In this document: piece by piece, positions 17,180 to 26,118 of the stretch
How positions within the stretch are numbered: position 1 is the stretch's first letter
How the letters are laid out: each line of letters begins with the position of its first letter
From: JAOAFT01 sp035390885
Lineage (GTDB): Bacteria; Bacteroidota; Ignavibacteria; UBA10030
Assembly: GCA_035390885.1 (NCBI GenBank)
Contig: DAOOUW010000001.1
Location: forward strand, 21,860-85,859
DNA: 64,000 nucleotides
Direction of reading: 5' to 3'
The notes under the pieces: generated by a model
Database searches by the model: none
Told to the model about the DNA's origin: nothing
The model's input: the letters and a program-made list of their open reading frames with translations, nothing else
Translations under genes and position numbers: made by a program

Positions 17180-18316
17180 TTAATTCTGTGGTGATAACTT
17201 TGAAAGATCGATGTTGATAGAGCGCCCCTCTTTCGGTAAGTAATAGTATAGCATATTCGGATAGCTATCAAAAACTAATATCTTCCCATCTTGTGGAAGA
17301 TTAAGTTTTTGTACGAACTTCCCTGTTGCGCTCTCGTATATCCATATCTTTCCTAAACCAACTCTTATCCAAGTATATTGATCTGGATGAGTATACTCTA
17401 TTTCCTCTAAAACAATATACCGACCATCACCAGAAAAATATTTATCAGAATTGTATTGAAAAGGAAATACAGATACTATACTGTCCTTTTCAATATCGTA
17501 AACGAAGGTAAATAATCTCTTATCCTCCGAACTATCATTAGAATAACGACATGATAAGAGGTACTTCCCTGCTTTGCTATCCCTTAAAATTTTATATTTC
17601 GTTGGAAGTCCTACTTCCGTTATCTTTTTCCTCTTTATAATCTTTCTCTCATCTATAGAAAATATCCCTATCTCCTTCTCGTCCTGATAATCCCATAGTT
17701 CAACGTACAACTTCGAGCCATCTTCAGACACTGTCGACGTCTGCGCTAACCAGCTCTCATCAATATGAAATGTATCCTTCAAGGCAAATGTCGAAGCATC
17801 ATAAATACCTACACGTAAATAATCTTTACCCCATGAGCCCAGATCAAAATACACACTCCATACCACATAAAACTCATTCCGATGCTTATTATATATTACT
17901 CCATCGTGGACTCTCTTCCTTCGATATTCAGGCGAAGAATCTTGCACATAGGATCCTGTATCAGGAAACTCATGCCATACAGATGGATTATCCGCCTTGA
18001 ATACATCCAATAATAACCAATTGTCTGCAACGCCTTCCCAAGGGGGCAAACGCATTTGTTTGGGACCTTTATCAATCCAACAATAGATCCATTGTTGCTC
18101 TGAATCCCAATCAATCTCCCTTATATCTCGGCTATCCCCATTCTCATATTTGATCGTATCATGGTAAAATAACTCCTTCTGACCCGTCTGTAAATTTACT
18201 CGCCAAAGTAATGTACAATCTTCATTCTCTAACATCTTATAAAAATAATACGGTTGACTAAAAATATTACTCGTAAAAATTATTACGAATACAAAAATCG
18301 TTCTTATTACTTTCAT
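17180..18316 (-). CDS. Secreted beta-propeller-like protein, unknown function
   Basis: Starting at ATG 18316 (AGGG upstream) the product has 378 residues with a clear signal peptide (MKVIRTIFVFVIIFTSNIFS). A longer GTG-initiated reading at 18346 adds ten basic residues and is less likely. The mature protein shows repeated blade-like units of ~45 residues with W/Y-x-D and DGSKLYVELW, SKAGKYLLSC and GDGRYIVLEEIEY patterns, suggesting a beta-propeller. No catalytic motif is seen. It stands alone between a convergent gap and repeat copy 3. Confidence 0.7.
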   Translation of the reverse strand: MKVIRTIFVFVIIFTSNIFSQPYYFYKMLENEDCTLLWRVNLQTGQKELFYHDTIKYENGDSRDIREIDWDSEQQWIYCWIDKGPKQMRLPPWEGVADNWLLLDVFKADNPSVWHEFPDTGSYVQDSSPEYRRKRVHDGVIYNKHRNEFYVVWSVYFDLGSWGKDYLRVGIYDASTFALKDTFHIDESWLAQTSTVSEDGSKLYVELWDYQDEKEIGIFSIDERKIIKRKKITEVGLPTKYKILRDSKAGKYLLSCRYSNDSSEDKRLFTFVYDIEKDSIVSVFPFQYNSDKYFSGDGRYIVLEEIEYTHPDQYTWIRVGLGKIWIYESATGKFVQKLNLPQDGKILVFDSYPNMLYYYLPKEGRSINIDLSKLSPQN

Positions 18317-18497
18317 CGCTTGTCCCTTTCTTCTTTTTCTCCCCACTCGTTTGGGAAAAGAGCCTTCACCCGTATTTTACAACAAAGAGAGATAGAATAT
18401 CAAGAGAAATTTTTCAAGAATTTTACTGTAAAGAAAATAAGCTACGCAATTATAAATAGTTGCACCTTATTTGTGCAAATCTGTGACATCAGTTATT

Positions 18498-18730
18498 AAA
18501 CCCAGATTATGCAATAACGATAGTAATAGAAGTATAAAATGAAGTAAAACAATAGAATAGGCAAAAAAATAACACACCCCCAGCCTCTCTACAAGAGGAG
18601 AATTTTGTAGCGTGGCTTCGATACGGACTGATGTCCACGTCAGCCACCGTCAGGGAATCGGTTGCCGAAATGCTCGAAGAGCGTATCGAGGCAACAGCCT
18701 TTGTAAGTTTCTAATGCATAATTTTGGATT
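18498..18730 (-). repeat. MITE-like palindromic repeat, copy 3 (complete, inverted)
   Basis: Read on the minus strand it starts with AATCCAAAATTATGCA (18730-18715) and ends with TTGCATAATCTGGGTTT (18514-18498). The core reads GTTGCCTCGATACG, GGCAACC, GGTGGCTGACG, an apical GGAC-ATCA-GTCC hairpin and GTATCGAAGCCAC. A copy-specific block with GGGGGTGTG and an AGAGGAG/CTCTC stem follows, also present in copy 1. It lies 73 bp beyond the uvrA stop. The rest of the 18317-18802 gap shows nothing else. Confidence 0.8.
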
Positions 18731-18802
18731 ATCATGATGCACTCTTTGCCGATTCGATAGATAATCGTGTGCTGACAAAGAAAAATACACTATTTGAAAT
18801 TT

Positions 18803-21673
18803 TTATTTTCCACTTTCCAGAATTTCCTTCAGATATTTCCCAGTGTAGGATTTTTTCTCACGTGCAACATCTTCTGGCGTTCCCGCTGCCACAATCTGTC
18901 CGCCTTCTTTTCCACCTTCTGGTCCAAGATCAATAATCCAGTCTGCTGCTTTAACGACATCAAGATTGTGTTCGATTACGATTACAGTATTCCCTTTATC
19001 CACTAACTTATTCAGGATAGTTAAAAGATAACGAATATCCTCGAAGTGCAATCCTGTCGTCGGTTCATCGAGGAGGTAAATTGTTGTGCCAGAGCCGCCT
19101 TTCACAAGTTCTGTTGCAAGTTTCACTCGCTGCGCCTCTCCGCCGGAAAGTGTCGTTGCTTGCTGTCCTAACCGAATATATCCTAATCCGACATCGGCAA
19201 GCGTTCGAAGATAACGATAAATCCGTGGGTAATCCGTAAACAACATCATTGTTTCTTCAACAGTCATTTCGAGAATATCCGAAATTGATTTCCCTTTGAA
19301 TCGCACTTCGAGCGTTTCCCGATTGTACCGCTTGCCGCCGCAAATATCGCACGGAACGTACACGTCGGGAAGAAAACTCATCTCGATTTTTTTTACTCCA
19401 GCGCCTTCGCACGCTTCGCACCTGCCGCCTTTGACGTTGAAACTAAATCGTCCTTGCTTGTATCCACGAAGTTGAGCTTCCGGCAATTGTGCAAAGAGAT
19501 TCCGGATATCTGTAAAGACTCCAGTGTATGTCGCTGGATTCGATCTCGGCGTTCGACCAATGGGGGATTGATCGATATTGACCACCTTGTTGATGTTTTT
19601 CAATCCATCAATTGAATCGTATTGCAATGGAACGGTCAACGAACCATAACAATAATTTGCAAGAATTGGGTAGAGCGTATCATTGATAAGGGTTGATTTC
19701 CCCGAACCGCTAACGCCTGTGATGCAAATAAATGTACCAAGTGGAAAATCAACAGTAATATGCTGAAGATTATTTCCCGAAGCGCCGCGAAGAATCAATC
19801 GCTTTCCATTCCCTTTCCGGCGTTCAGGTGGAATGGAAAGAGATCGTTCACCTTTCAAATATTCTAGCGTCAGTGATTTGGGTTTGTGATTATTATTCTT
19901 ACTTTCGGTATGTGGCTGAAGCAATTCTCTCGGTGTTCCAGATGTAATCACAAAACCGCCATGCTCGCCTGCTCCCGGCCCAAGATCGATGAGGTAATCC
20001 GAGTCGAGCATCATTTCTCTGTCGTGTTCAACGACAATTATTGTATTCCCTAAATCCCGCAGCGCTTTTAGCGACTCAATGAGTTTGATATTATCGTGCT
20101 GATGAAGTCCGATGCTTGGCTCATCCAGCACATACAGCACTCCGACTAAGTGACTACCAATTTGCGTTGCCAATCGAATGCGCTGACTTTCACCGCCAGA
20201 AAGCGTGTATGCGGGTCTATTTAAGGTGAGGTAATGCAATCCGACATTTAAAAGAAATTGCAATCGTTGTGTAATTTCTTTGAGCGCTGGCTCTGCAATG
20301 ATATGTTGCCGTTCGCTCAACTGAATTTGTTTGAAGAAAGGAAGCGCTTCGTCTATTGGAAGATTGACAATTTCAGTGATTGAGGTTTTCTTTCCAGTTT
20401 TCTGATCCTCTAACTTTATCGCTAAACTTTCTTTTCGTAACCGACCTCCATGACAATCCGGACAAGTTTTTGTTGCCATGAATGCTTCGATTTGTTGACG
20501 TACTTTTTGAGATGAAGTATTCCGATAAATAGAATCGAGAATTTTAATTATTCCCTCAAAGCGATGTCGATAGTGTGATATTTTATTATTGCTTTCGTAA
20601 GACATTCGAATAAGCTCGTCGCCAGTTCCATAGAGAAGCGCATTCCACACTTTTGGGCTCAGTTCTTTTAATGGCGTATCGAATGTAAATTTATAAGCTT
20701 CTGCAAATCCCTGTAGTTGGTCGAATATCCATGTCCGTCGCGGTTTTCCGAAAGGTACAAGCGCGCCCTTTTTAATAGACAATGAACGATCAGGAATAAT
20801 TCGCTCGATATCGTACTGTTTTATCTCTCCCAATCCTTCACAGGTTGGGCAATATCCGGTTGGCGTATTGAATGAAAACGAAAGAGGCGATGGTTCATCG
20901 TAACTAATGCCGCATTCGCTGCAAGCGTACAACCGACTGAAGAGATGGTCGCTCTTTCCGTCGTGAACAATTAAAACGCCGTTGCCGAATTGTAGCGCCG
21001 TTTCAACAGAGCCTGCAATCCGACTGCGCTGGTTGGATTTTATAACAATTCTGTCGATAACGATTTCGATGGTATGAACTTTATAGCGATCGAGCTTCAT
21101 CCCTTTTTCAATTTCTCGAAAATTGCCATCGACGCGCACTCGAAGGAATCCATCTTTCAAAATCTTTTGAAAAAGTTCTTTATAATGACCTTTTCTGGCT
21201 TTGACAACTGGAGCAAGAATCTGAATTTTGCTATTTGGTGGGAAGCTCATAATAGCTTCGATAATCTGATCGACGGATTGTCGTTGCACTTTTCTACCAC
21301 ACTGAACGCAGAATTGCGTACCGACGCGAGCAAAGAGAAGTCGTAAGTAGTCGTAGATTTCTGTTACAGTTCCAACGGTTGAACGAGGATTCGAGCTAAC
21401 GGTTTTTTGTTCGATGGAAATTGCAGGACTGAGTCCATCAATGCGATCGCAATCCGGACGCTCCATCATATCCAGAAATTGTCGAGCATAGGCAGAGAGA
21501 CTTTCTACGTAACGGCGCTGTCCTTCTGCATAAATTGTATCGAACGCAAGACTCGATTTCCCAGACCCAGAGATGCCCGTTACAACAGTTAAAGTATTGC
21601 GCGGAATATCAACATCGATGTTCTTGAGGTTGTGAACCCGCGCCCCACGTACGATGATTTTTTGCTCAGTCAT
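18803..21673 (-). CDS. uvrA: Excinuclease ABC subunit A
   Basis: UvrA recognises bulky DNA lesions and loads UvrB in nucleotide excision repair. The 956-residue length is normal. Both ABC modules are complete: Walker A GISGSGKSS near residue 34 and GVSGSGKST in the second half, signature LSGGESQRIRLA and LSGGEAQRVKLA, and the Walker B regions. Zinc-binding cysteines occur in CSECG/CPTCEG and in CEACEGAG/CDICGG. UvrA is often SOS-controlled, but I found no copy of the ACGACA-N4-TGTCGT operator in the ~60 bp before its start. A core copy of the palindromic repeat lies about 100 bp upstream. Confidence 0.98.
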   Translation of the reverse strand: MTEQKIIVRGARVHNLKNIDVDIPRNTLTVVTGISGSGKSSLAFDTIYAEGQRRYVESLSAYARQFLDMMERPDCDRIDGLSPAISIEQKTVSSNPRSTVGTVTEIYDYLRLLFARVGTQFCVQCGRKVQRQSVDQIIEAIMSFPPNSKIQILAPVVKARKGHYKELFQKILKDGFLRVRVDGNFREIEKGMKLDRYKVHTIEIVIDRIVIKSNQRSRIAGSVETALQFGNGVLIVHDGKSDHLFSRLYACSECGISYDEPSPLSFSFNTPTGYCPTCEGLGEIKQYDIERIIPDRSLSIKKGALVPFGKPRRTWIFDQLQGFAEAYKFTFDTPLKELSPKVWNALLYGTGDELIRMSYESNNKISHYRHRFEGIIKILDSIYRNTSSQKVRQQIEAFMATKTCPDCHGGRLRKESLAIKLEDQKTGKKTSITEIVNLPIDEALPFFKQIQLSERQHIIAEPALKEITQRLQFLLNVGLHYLTLNRPAYTLSGGESQRIRLATQIGSHLVGVLYVLDEPSIGLHQHDNIKLIESLKALRDLGNTIIVVEHDREMMLDSDYLIDLGPGAGEHGGFVITSGTPRELLQPHTESKNNNHKPKSLTLEYLKGERSLSIPPERRKGNGKRLILRGASGNNLQHITVDFPLGTFICITGVSGSGKSTLINDTLYPILANYCYGSLTVPLQYDSIDGLKNINKVVNIDQSPIGRTPRSNPATYTGVFTDIRNLFAQLPEAQLRGYKQGRFSFNVKGGRCEACEGAGVKKIEMSFLPDVYVPCDICGGKRYNRETLEVRFKGKSISDILEMTVEETMMLFTDYPRIYRYLRTLADVGLGYIRLGQQATTLSGGEAQRVKLATELVKGGSGTTIYLLDEPTTGLHFEDIRYLLTILNKLVDKGNTVIVIEHNLDVVKAADWIIDLGPEGGKEGGQIVAAGTPEDVAREKKSYTGKYLKEILESGK

Positions 21674-21755
21674 AAATCAGAATTATAATGTAAAAGGTGT
21701 TCGATAGAAAAACAACGTTAAGAAAGAAAAATTTTTTGAAAGAAAAGGAAACTAA

Positions 21756-21852
21756 AATGGTAGATTCGATACGGACTGCCGTCCACCTCAGCAACCGCCG
21801 GAGGTTCGGTTGCCGAGTAGCTCGAAAAGCGTATCGAGGCAACGAATTATAT
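21756..21852 (-). repeat. Palindromic repeat, copy 4 (core only)
   Basis: On the minus strand the core reads GTTGCCTCGATACG, TCGGCAACCGA, GGTTGCTGAGG, GGAC-GGCA-GTCC and GTATCGAA. The terminal inverted repeats are absent. It lies in the 383 bp gap downstream of the 2-hydroxyacid dehydrogenase gene and upstream of uvrA. The remaining part (21870-22000) has only a loose GTAAAAC...GTTTTAC inverted similarity. Confidence 0.75.
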
Positions 21853-22056
21853 TAAGGGGAAACCGGCCTTAGAAAAATATGGAAGTAAAACGAGGCGAAC
21901 GAAGCGTCCTCGCAAAATTCTGTTTGAGTCTTGCGCTTCTTAACGAGACGAGTTTATTTTGTGCAACGAAGTGAGTCGAAGTTTTACCCATAGTTTTCTT
22001 CAGTCTTGAACTTTTAAAATGCTTTATCGCAAGAACAGAATTCTTACAACAACCTC

Positions 22057-23034
22057 TTACAAATAATCCTCTTTCTTAAGAATGCCTTTGACAGCTTTTC
22101 CATCCAGATATGATTTTACATTCTGAACAGCTTCTTTCACGGCGGTCAGAAAGGCATCAGGTACTATGGCAGAGTTATGAGGAGTTCCTATGACATTTGG
22201 AAGTTCGAGGAACGGATAATTCATCTCGAATTTTCCATGCCTGAAAGGCTCTACCCACCATGCATCAATCCCTGCTTTGAATTTAGGGTGAGTTTTCAAA
22301 AATTCATAGAAAGCTTTTTCATCTATAATTTCTCCTCTTGCAACATTGACCAGAATGGCATCATCTTTCATCCACGAAAGTTCTTGTTGGCCGATAAGAT
22401 TTTTCGTAGCCTTCGTAAGCGCCATCGAGATAACGATGATATCAGCGTTATTCAATACATACTTCAAATCTTTCGTTGTTCCGATAAACTCAACTGCTTC
22501 ATCAGTTCTTCCGCTTGTATTGATTGCAAATATTCTACAACCGAACGCCCTCATTAAATTAGCGGTTGCTTTGCCAATTCCACCAAATCCAAGAATTGCA
22601 CAAATAGCGCCTTTCACCGATTTTGTAGCGGTGAACTGATCAAAATTGCCAGCTTTCAATTTGTTGTGTCCGCCTCGCAGATCCTTTGCCAACGCCAGAA
22701 CCATTGCCATGACATGCTCAGCCATCGGAGTTGCATAAGCGCCTACATTTCCTGTAATTGCAAAACCCATATTGAAGAGTTCAGCGGGAAGGTGATCGCC
22801 GCCCGCCGAAATTAACTGCATCAACTTTGCTTTCTTCAAAAGTTGATATTCCGACGCAGCAAATTCTAAACGTGGATTCCACGCTAAGATAATCTCGGCA
22901 TTCTCTATTACCGACTTCCGATCTTTTCCATCCTCAAGATATGATATTGTACAGCGGTCTTTCAAACCATCTTCAATAAGTTGTTTCTGTTTTGCATCGG
23001 GTTTAAAGCTAATGAGAAGATTTATGCGTTCCAT
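22057..23034 (-). CDS. D-isomer-specific 2-hydroxyacid dehydrogenase
   Basis: The 325-residue NAD-dependent oxidoreductase belongs to the D-2-hydroxyacid dehydrogenase family. The dinucleotide motif GFGGIG is at 149-154. The catalytic triad is present as Arg233 (VNVARGE), Glu262 (WWVEP) and His286 (GTPHNSA). Family members reduce glyoxylate, hydroxypyruvate, phosphoglycerate or similar acids. The WWVEPF version and short C-terminus point away from SerA, but the substrate cannot be read. It is probably transcribed alone. Confidence 0.93.
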   Translation of the reverse strand: MERINLLISFKPDAKQKQLIEDGLKDRCTISYLEDGKDRKSVIENAEIILAWNPRLEFAASEYQLLKKAKLMQLISAGGDHLPAELFNMGFAITGNVGAYATPMAEHVMAMVLALAKDLRGGHNKLKAGNFDQFTATKSVKGAICAILGFGGIGKATANLMRAFGCRIFAINTSGRTDEAVEFIGTTKDLKYVLNNADIIVISMALTKATKNLIGQQELSWMKDDAILVNVARGEIIDEKAFYEFLKTHPKFKAGIDAWWVEPFRHGKFEMNYPFLELPNVIGTPHNSAIVPDAFLTAVKEAVQNVKSYLDGKAVKGILKKEDYL

Positions 23035-23279
23035 ACTTTACTCTTCATTCAAAAATGTTCATTCTATTATTTCTACGATTTTCAAGGATATGAGAGATTT
23101 ATTTAAATTATACCCAGTACTCTACAGCGCTGATTTAAATTTAGCTCAAATTATCTTTAGAAGCCGAGAAAATTTTTTCAAGCTGGAACGTTTGAGGACG
23201 AGACAATTCTCTTGAAAAAAAGACGGGAAATAAACTCTTCTGGCTTTTAAAAACAGAAGTCGAGCATCAAACAAATAAT
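23035..23279. other. Intergenic stretch with no recognised feature
   Basis: About 245 bp between the dehydrogenase start and the end of the next minus-strand gene. No gene or clear hairpin was seen. Confidence 0.4.
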
Positions 23280-23822
23280 CTATTTTTTCTTGTTGGTAAT
23301 TCCGTAAGCAAGAAGGCTTCCTACCATCGAGAATATCGGATACGCAATCAAAGAGACAACAAGCTCGCGGAGAAATAGTCCAAAAGTTACACCTTGCGAC
23401 ATTGCTTCCTCAAATTGTTGAAGCGATTCATCGAATGCACCTGGTGGAATTGCGCCATTCGATTCTAAATTTGCAATGAGTCTAACAAGGATTGAGTGGA
23501 GAAATTCATTCTCGATAGGACCGATAATGAGAAGAACAAGACTACTAAGTACCGAGCCAATCACAGCTCCAACGATGCCTGATAGAATCCCAAGTATAAG
23601 AGCATCCGATGATTCAAAGAGATAAGACTGATGGCGATCGAGTTCTTTTTTGTAGAGGACTACTGCAACTGCGCCGCCTGCCATCACTCCTGCACAGCAG
23701 CAACAGTTAACGATGCTTAATACTGGTAAACCGGAGAGTAATCCAATTACAAGTCCACCGAGAAGAACAGAATTAAGTTTTTTTGGTTTTTCATACTCAT
23801 CATAGAAAGGTTCTTGTTCCAT
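23280..23822 (-). CDS. Polytopic membrane protein, unknown function
   Basis: From ATG 23822 the product has 180 residues with about four hydrophobic segments (SVLLGGLVIGLLSGLPVLSI, AGVMAGGAVAVVL, ILGILSGIVGAVIGSVLSSL, FSMVGSLLAYGIT). A CCCC cluster (NCCCCAGVMAGG) sits at the first helix boundary, a feature of small Bacteroidota DUF4013/DUF4199-like proteins, though I cannot assign a family. The start codon shares one base with the stop of the DUF2085 gene (TAATG), so the two are translationally coupled. A longer reading to 23897 overlaps that gene and is unlikely. Confidence 0.7.
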   Translation of the reverse strand: MEQEPFYDEYEKPKKLNSVLLGGLVIGLLSGLPVLSIVNCCCCAGVMAGGAVAVVLYKKELDRHQSYLFESSDALILGILSGIVGAVIGSVLSSLVLLIIGPIENEFLHSILVRLIANLESNGAIPPGAFDESLQQFEEAMSQGVTFGLFLRELVVSLIAYPIFSMVGSLLAYGITNKKK

Positions 23823-24319
23823 TATTGAAATATCCTTTGCGGCTTGTGGAAGAACTGTTGAGCGACAGCATCTGTAAAGATTGGGAGGAGATACCAAGAG
23901 AGCGTTAATCCAAGTGAACAGCCAGTAATAACTCTTGTAATAGTATTACTGGGATGAATGTGTGTGATGCTAAGTAAAACATCAGCAAGCATCAATGCAG
24001 CAACGCTATATAAAATCCAGAGTGGAGGAGTAGAGTTACGTTTCAGAGACAAATGAGAGATAAACAAAAGAATGCTGCAACCCAAGCCAAAACTCCAATA
24101 AATAGCCGTACATCGAATACAAACGGCTAAAGGTTGTCCCCCAAAATAGAGCGAACTATCGCGATGCTGATGACATATTTTACCATAGAGTTCATAGAGG
24201 ATCGATGCCAACGTATGGAATCCTCTCGATTCCAGAAAAGGAGCTACGATAATGCCGGCGCACCATACTAAAGCTCCCAGAAAAAAAATCCGTTGCGCTG
24301 TTTTCTCTTGATGTTCCAT
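23822..24319 (-). CDS. DUF2085 family membrane protein
   Basis: This 165-residue protein has four to five membrane spans and the DUF2085 signature CHQHRDSSLYFGGQPLAVCI followed by RCTAIYWSFG. The cysteines and histidines in this motif could bind metal. Function is unknown. On the minus strand a TTGACA and a GATTAT separated by 17 bp lie upstream (24352-24324 region), so it likely has its own promoter. The 20 bp before that -35 match the region upstream of the PolB-cassette promoter. Confidence 0.88.
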   Translation of the reverse strand: MEHQEKTAQRIFFLGALVWCAGIIVAPFLESRGFHTLASILYELYGKICHQHRDSSLYFGGQPLAVCIRCTAIYWSFGLGCSILLFISHLSLKRNSTPPLWILYSVAALMLADVLLSITHIHPSNTITRVITGCSLGLTLSWYLLPIFTDAVAQQFFHKPQRIFQ

Positions 24320-24596
24320 ACAAAACTATAATCGAAACAAATTAGCTCTTTGTCAAGAGATATGCTTAGCAATAAAGTGAGCAATATTTCTGGAATAAAA
24401 GTTATTTTCTGATATGTTATAAATGATGCGTATCCTTGTTGATAGTATGTGATATTGGCAATGAATTATCCAGTGCGGTTTATGTAATCTGAATGCAATT
24501 TATTTTCCGCAGCGCTTCGGAATGAACTTGGTTGATTGTACAGGCAATTCTCTCTATATTTCAAAAAAATTGAAGATTTAAAGGAAAAGAAATTAC

Positions 24597-25601
24597 ATGG
24601 TTTCTATATCGAAAAAGCGGATAGAAGAACTCTTTAATGGTTTTCAAAATAAACGAATTGCCGTTATTGGCGATTTGATGATCGACCGTTACTTTTGGGG
24701 CAACGTAGAGAGGATTTCTCCAGAAGCTCCGGTACCAGTCATTGAAGTAACAGAAGAATCGAACAGGCTTGGAGGCGCGGCAAATGTTGCGAACAATATT
24801 GCTTCGCTCGGCGGTGTTCCAATTATAGTTGGCGTTGTGGGGAATGATGAGGGAGCGAAAGTTTTGAAGCGCCTTGTCGAAGAACGTGGTTTTCCAACCT
24901 GTGGCATTGTGGAGGATGCGTCGCGCCCAACCACAATAAAAAGTCGAGTCATTGCTCACGATCATCATATTGTCAGAATCGATCAGGAGGTCAAAGCTGA
25001 TATCTGCGACGCCACACAGAAGAAAATATTAGAAGCGCTGGATGATCATTTCAATGACATCGATGGCATCATTTTAGAAGACTACAATAAAGGAGTGCTC
25101 ACGAAGCAATTAGTTAGTGATATTATTGAGCAAGCTAGACGTGCTTCCAAAATTGTTACAGTCGATCCAAAGTATAATAACTTTTTTGAATATCACAATG
25201 TAACAGTGTTTAAACCAAATAAAAAAGAAGCTGAGGAAGCGCTCGGAAAGCGGCTTGCATCGATGGACGATTATAAAGCTGCAGCGGAAGAAATTCTGCG
25301 CAAACTCAATGCAGAAAACGTGCTGCTAACTCTCGGTGATATGGGAATGCTGCTTTATGAACAGAGCGGAGCTTCTGCTCACGTTGCAACAACAGCAAGA
25401 AAAGTTGCGGATGTTTCAGGCGCTGGAGATACTGTCATTTCAACTTTAACAATGGCGCTTTTAGCGGGCGGAACGATCCGTGAAGCAGCAGCACTAGCAA
25501 ATATAGCAGGCGGTATTGTGTGCGGCGAAGTTGGAGTTGTTCCAATAGATCCAAAAATTCTCTTTGAAACCGCAATTGATATTTTTAATGGAGAACAGTA
25601 A
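24597..25601 (+). CDS. rfaE1: D-glycero-beta-D-manno-heptose-7-phosphate kinase
   Basis: This PfkB-family kinase phosphorylates heptose 7-phosphate at C1 in ADP-heptose synthesis for the LPS inner core. It has 334 residues. The substrate motif GGAANVANN and the anion-hole/catalytic motif DVSGAGDTVIST are present. In E. coli this activity is fused to the adenylyltransferase (HldE). Here it is separate and the next gene begins directly after its stop codon (25602). The pair forms a split HldE operon. Confidence 0.95.
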   Translation: MVSISKKRIEELFNGFQNKRIAVIGDLMIDRYFWGNVERISPEAPVPVIEVTEESNRLGGAANVANNIASLGGVPIIVGVVGNDEGAKVLKRLVEERGFPTCGIVEDASRPTTIKSRVIAHDHHIVRIDQEVKADICDATQKKILEALDDHFNDIDGIILEDYNKGVLTKQLVSDIIEQARRASKIVTVDPKYNNFFEYHNVTVFKPNKKEAEEALGKRLASMDDYKAAAEEILRKLNAENVLLTLGDMGMLLYEQSGASAHVATTARKVADVSGAGDTVISTLTMALLAGGTIREAAALANIAGGIVCGEVGVVPIDPKILFETAIDIFNGEQ

Positions 25602-26081
25602 ATGGGACTCGTTGTAGATCGCGATCAGTTAGTGCAAATAAGAAATGATTTGAAGCGACAAGGGAAGAAAGTCGTCTTTACAAATGGATGTTTCGATATC
25701 CTTCATCGCGGTCATGTTGAATATCTACAGAAAGCGAAACAATTAGGCGATGTTCTCATCGTTGGTCTTAATACAGATGCTTCCGTGAAACGATTGAAAG
25801 GAGCTGAGCGTCCAATTGTACAGCAAGAAGATCGAGCTATTGTTATTGCGGCTCTTGCTGCCGTTGATTATGTGTGTCTGTTTGATGAAGATACTCCGTA
25901 TGAACTCATTCGAGCCATTGTTCCGGATGTACTTGTGAAAGGCGCCGATTGGAGAGTTGAGAATGTTGTTGGAAGAGATGTTGTCGAAGCGGCGGGCGGA
26001 ATGGTGAAAACAATTGAGTTTGTTCCTGATCGTTCGACGACTTCTATTATTACAAGAATTATTCAAACTACAGAAAAGTGA
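25602..26081 (+). CDS. rfaE2: Heptose 1-phosphate adenylyltransferase
   Basis: The 159-residue nucleotidyltransferase makes ADP-D-glycero-beta-D-manno-heptose. The cytidylyltransferase-like motif TNGCFDILHRGHVEYL has the HxGH active site, and FVPDRSTTSII gives the C-terminal signature. It abuts rfaE1, completing the split HldE pathway step for LPS heptose. tamB follows 37 bp later, linking LPS and outer-membrane assembly genes. Confidence 0.95.
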   Translation: MGLVVDRDQLVQIRNDLKRQGKKVVFTNGCFDILHRGHVEYLQKAKQLGDVLIVGLNTDASVKRLKGAERPIVQQEDRAIVIAALAAVDYVCLFDEDTPYELIRAIVPDVLVKGADWRVENVVGRDVVEAAGGMVKTIEFVPDRSTTSIITRIIQTTEK

Positions 26082-26118
26082 ACAGTAACATTTCAAATTT
26101 TTACGTAATACATTCTGT

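Noticed and set aside
21870..22000. Loose inverted repeat GTAAAAC...GTTTTAC as a further mobile element
   Set aside because: The similarity is limited to short ends with no shared core or second copy found.
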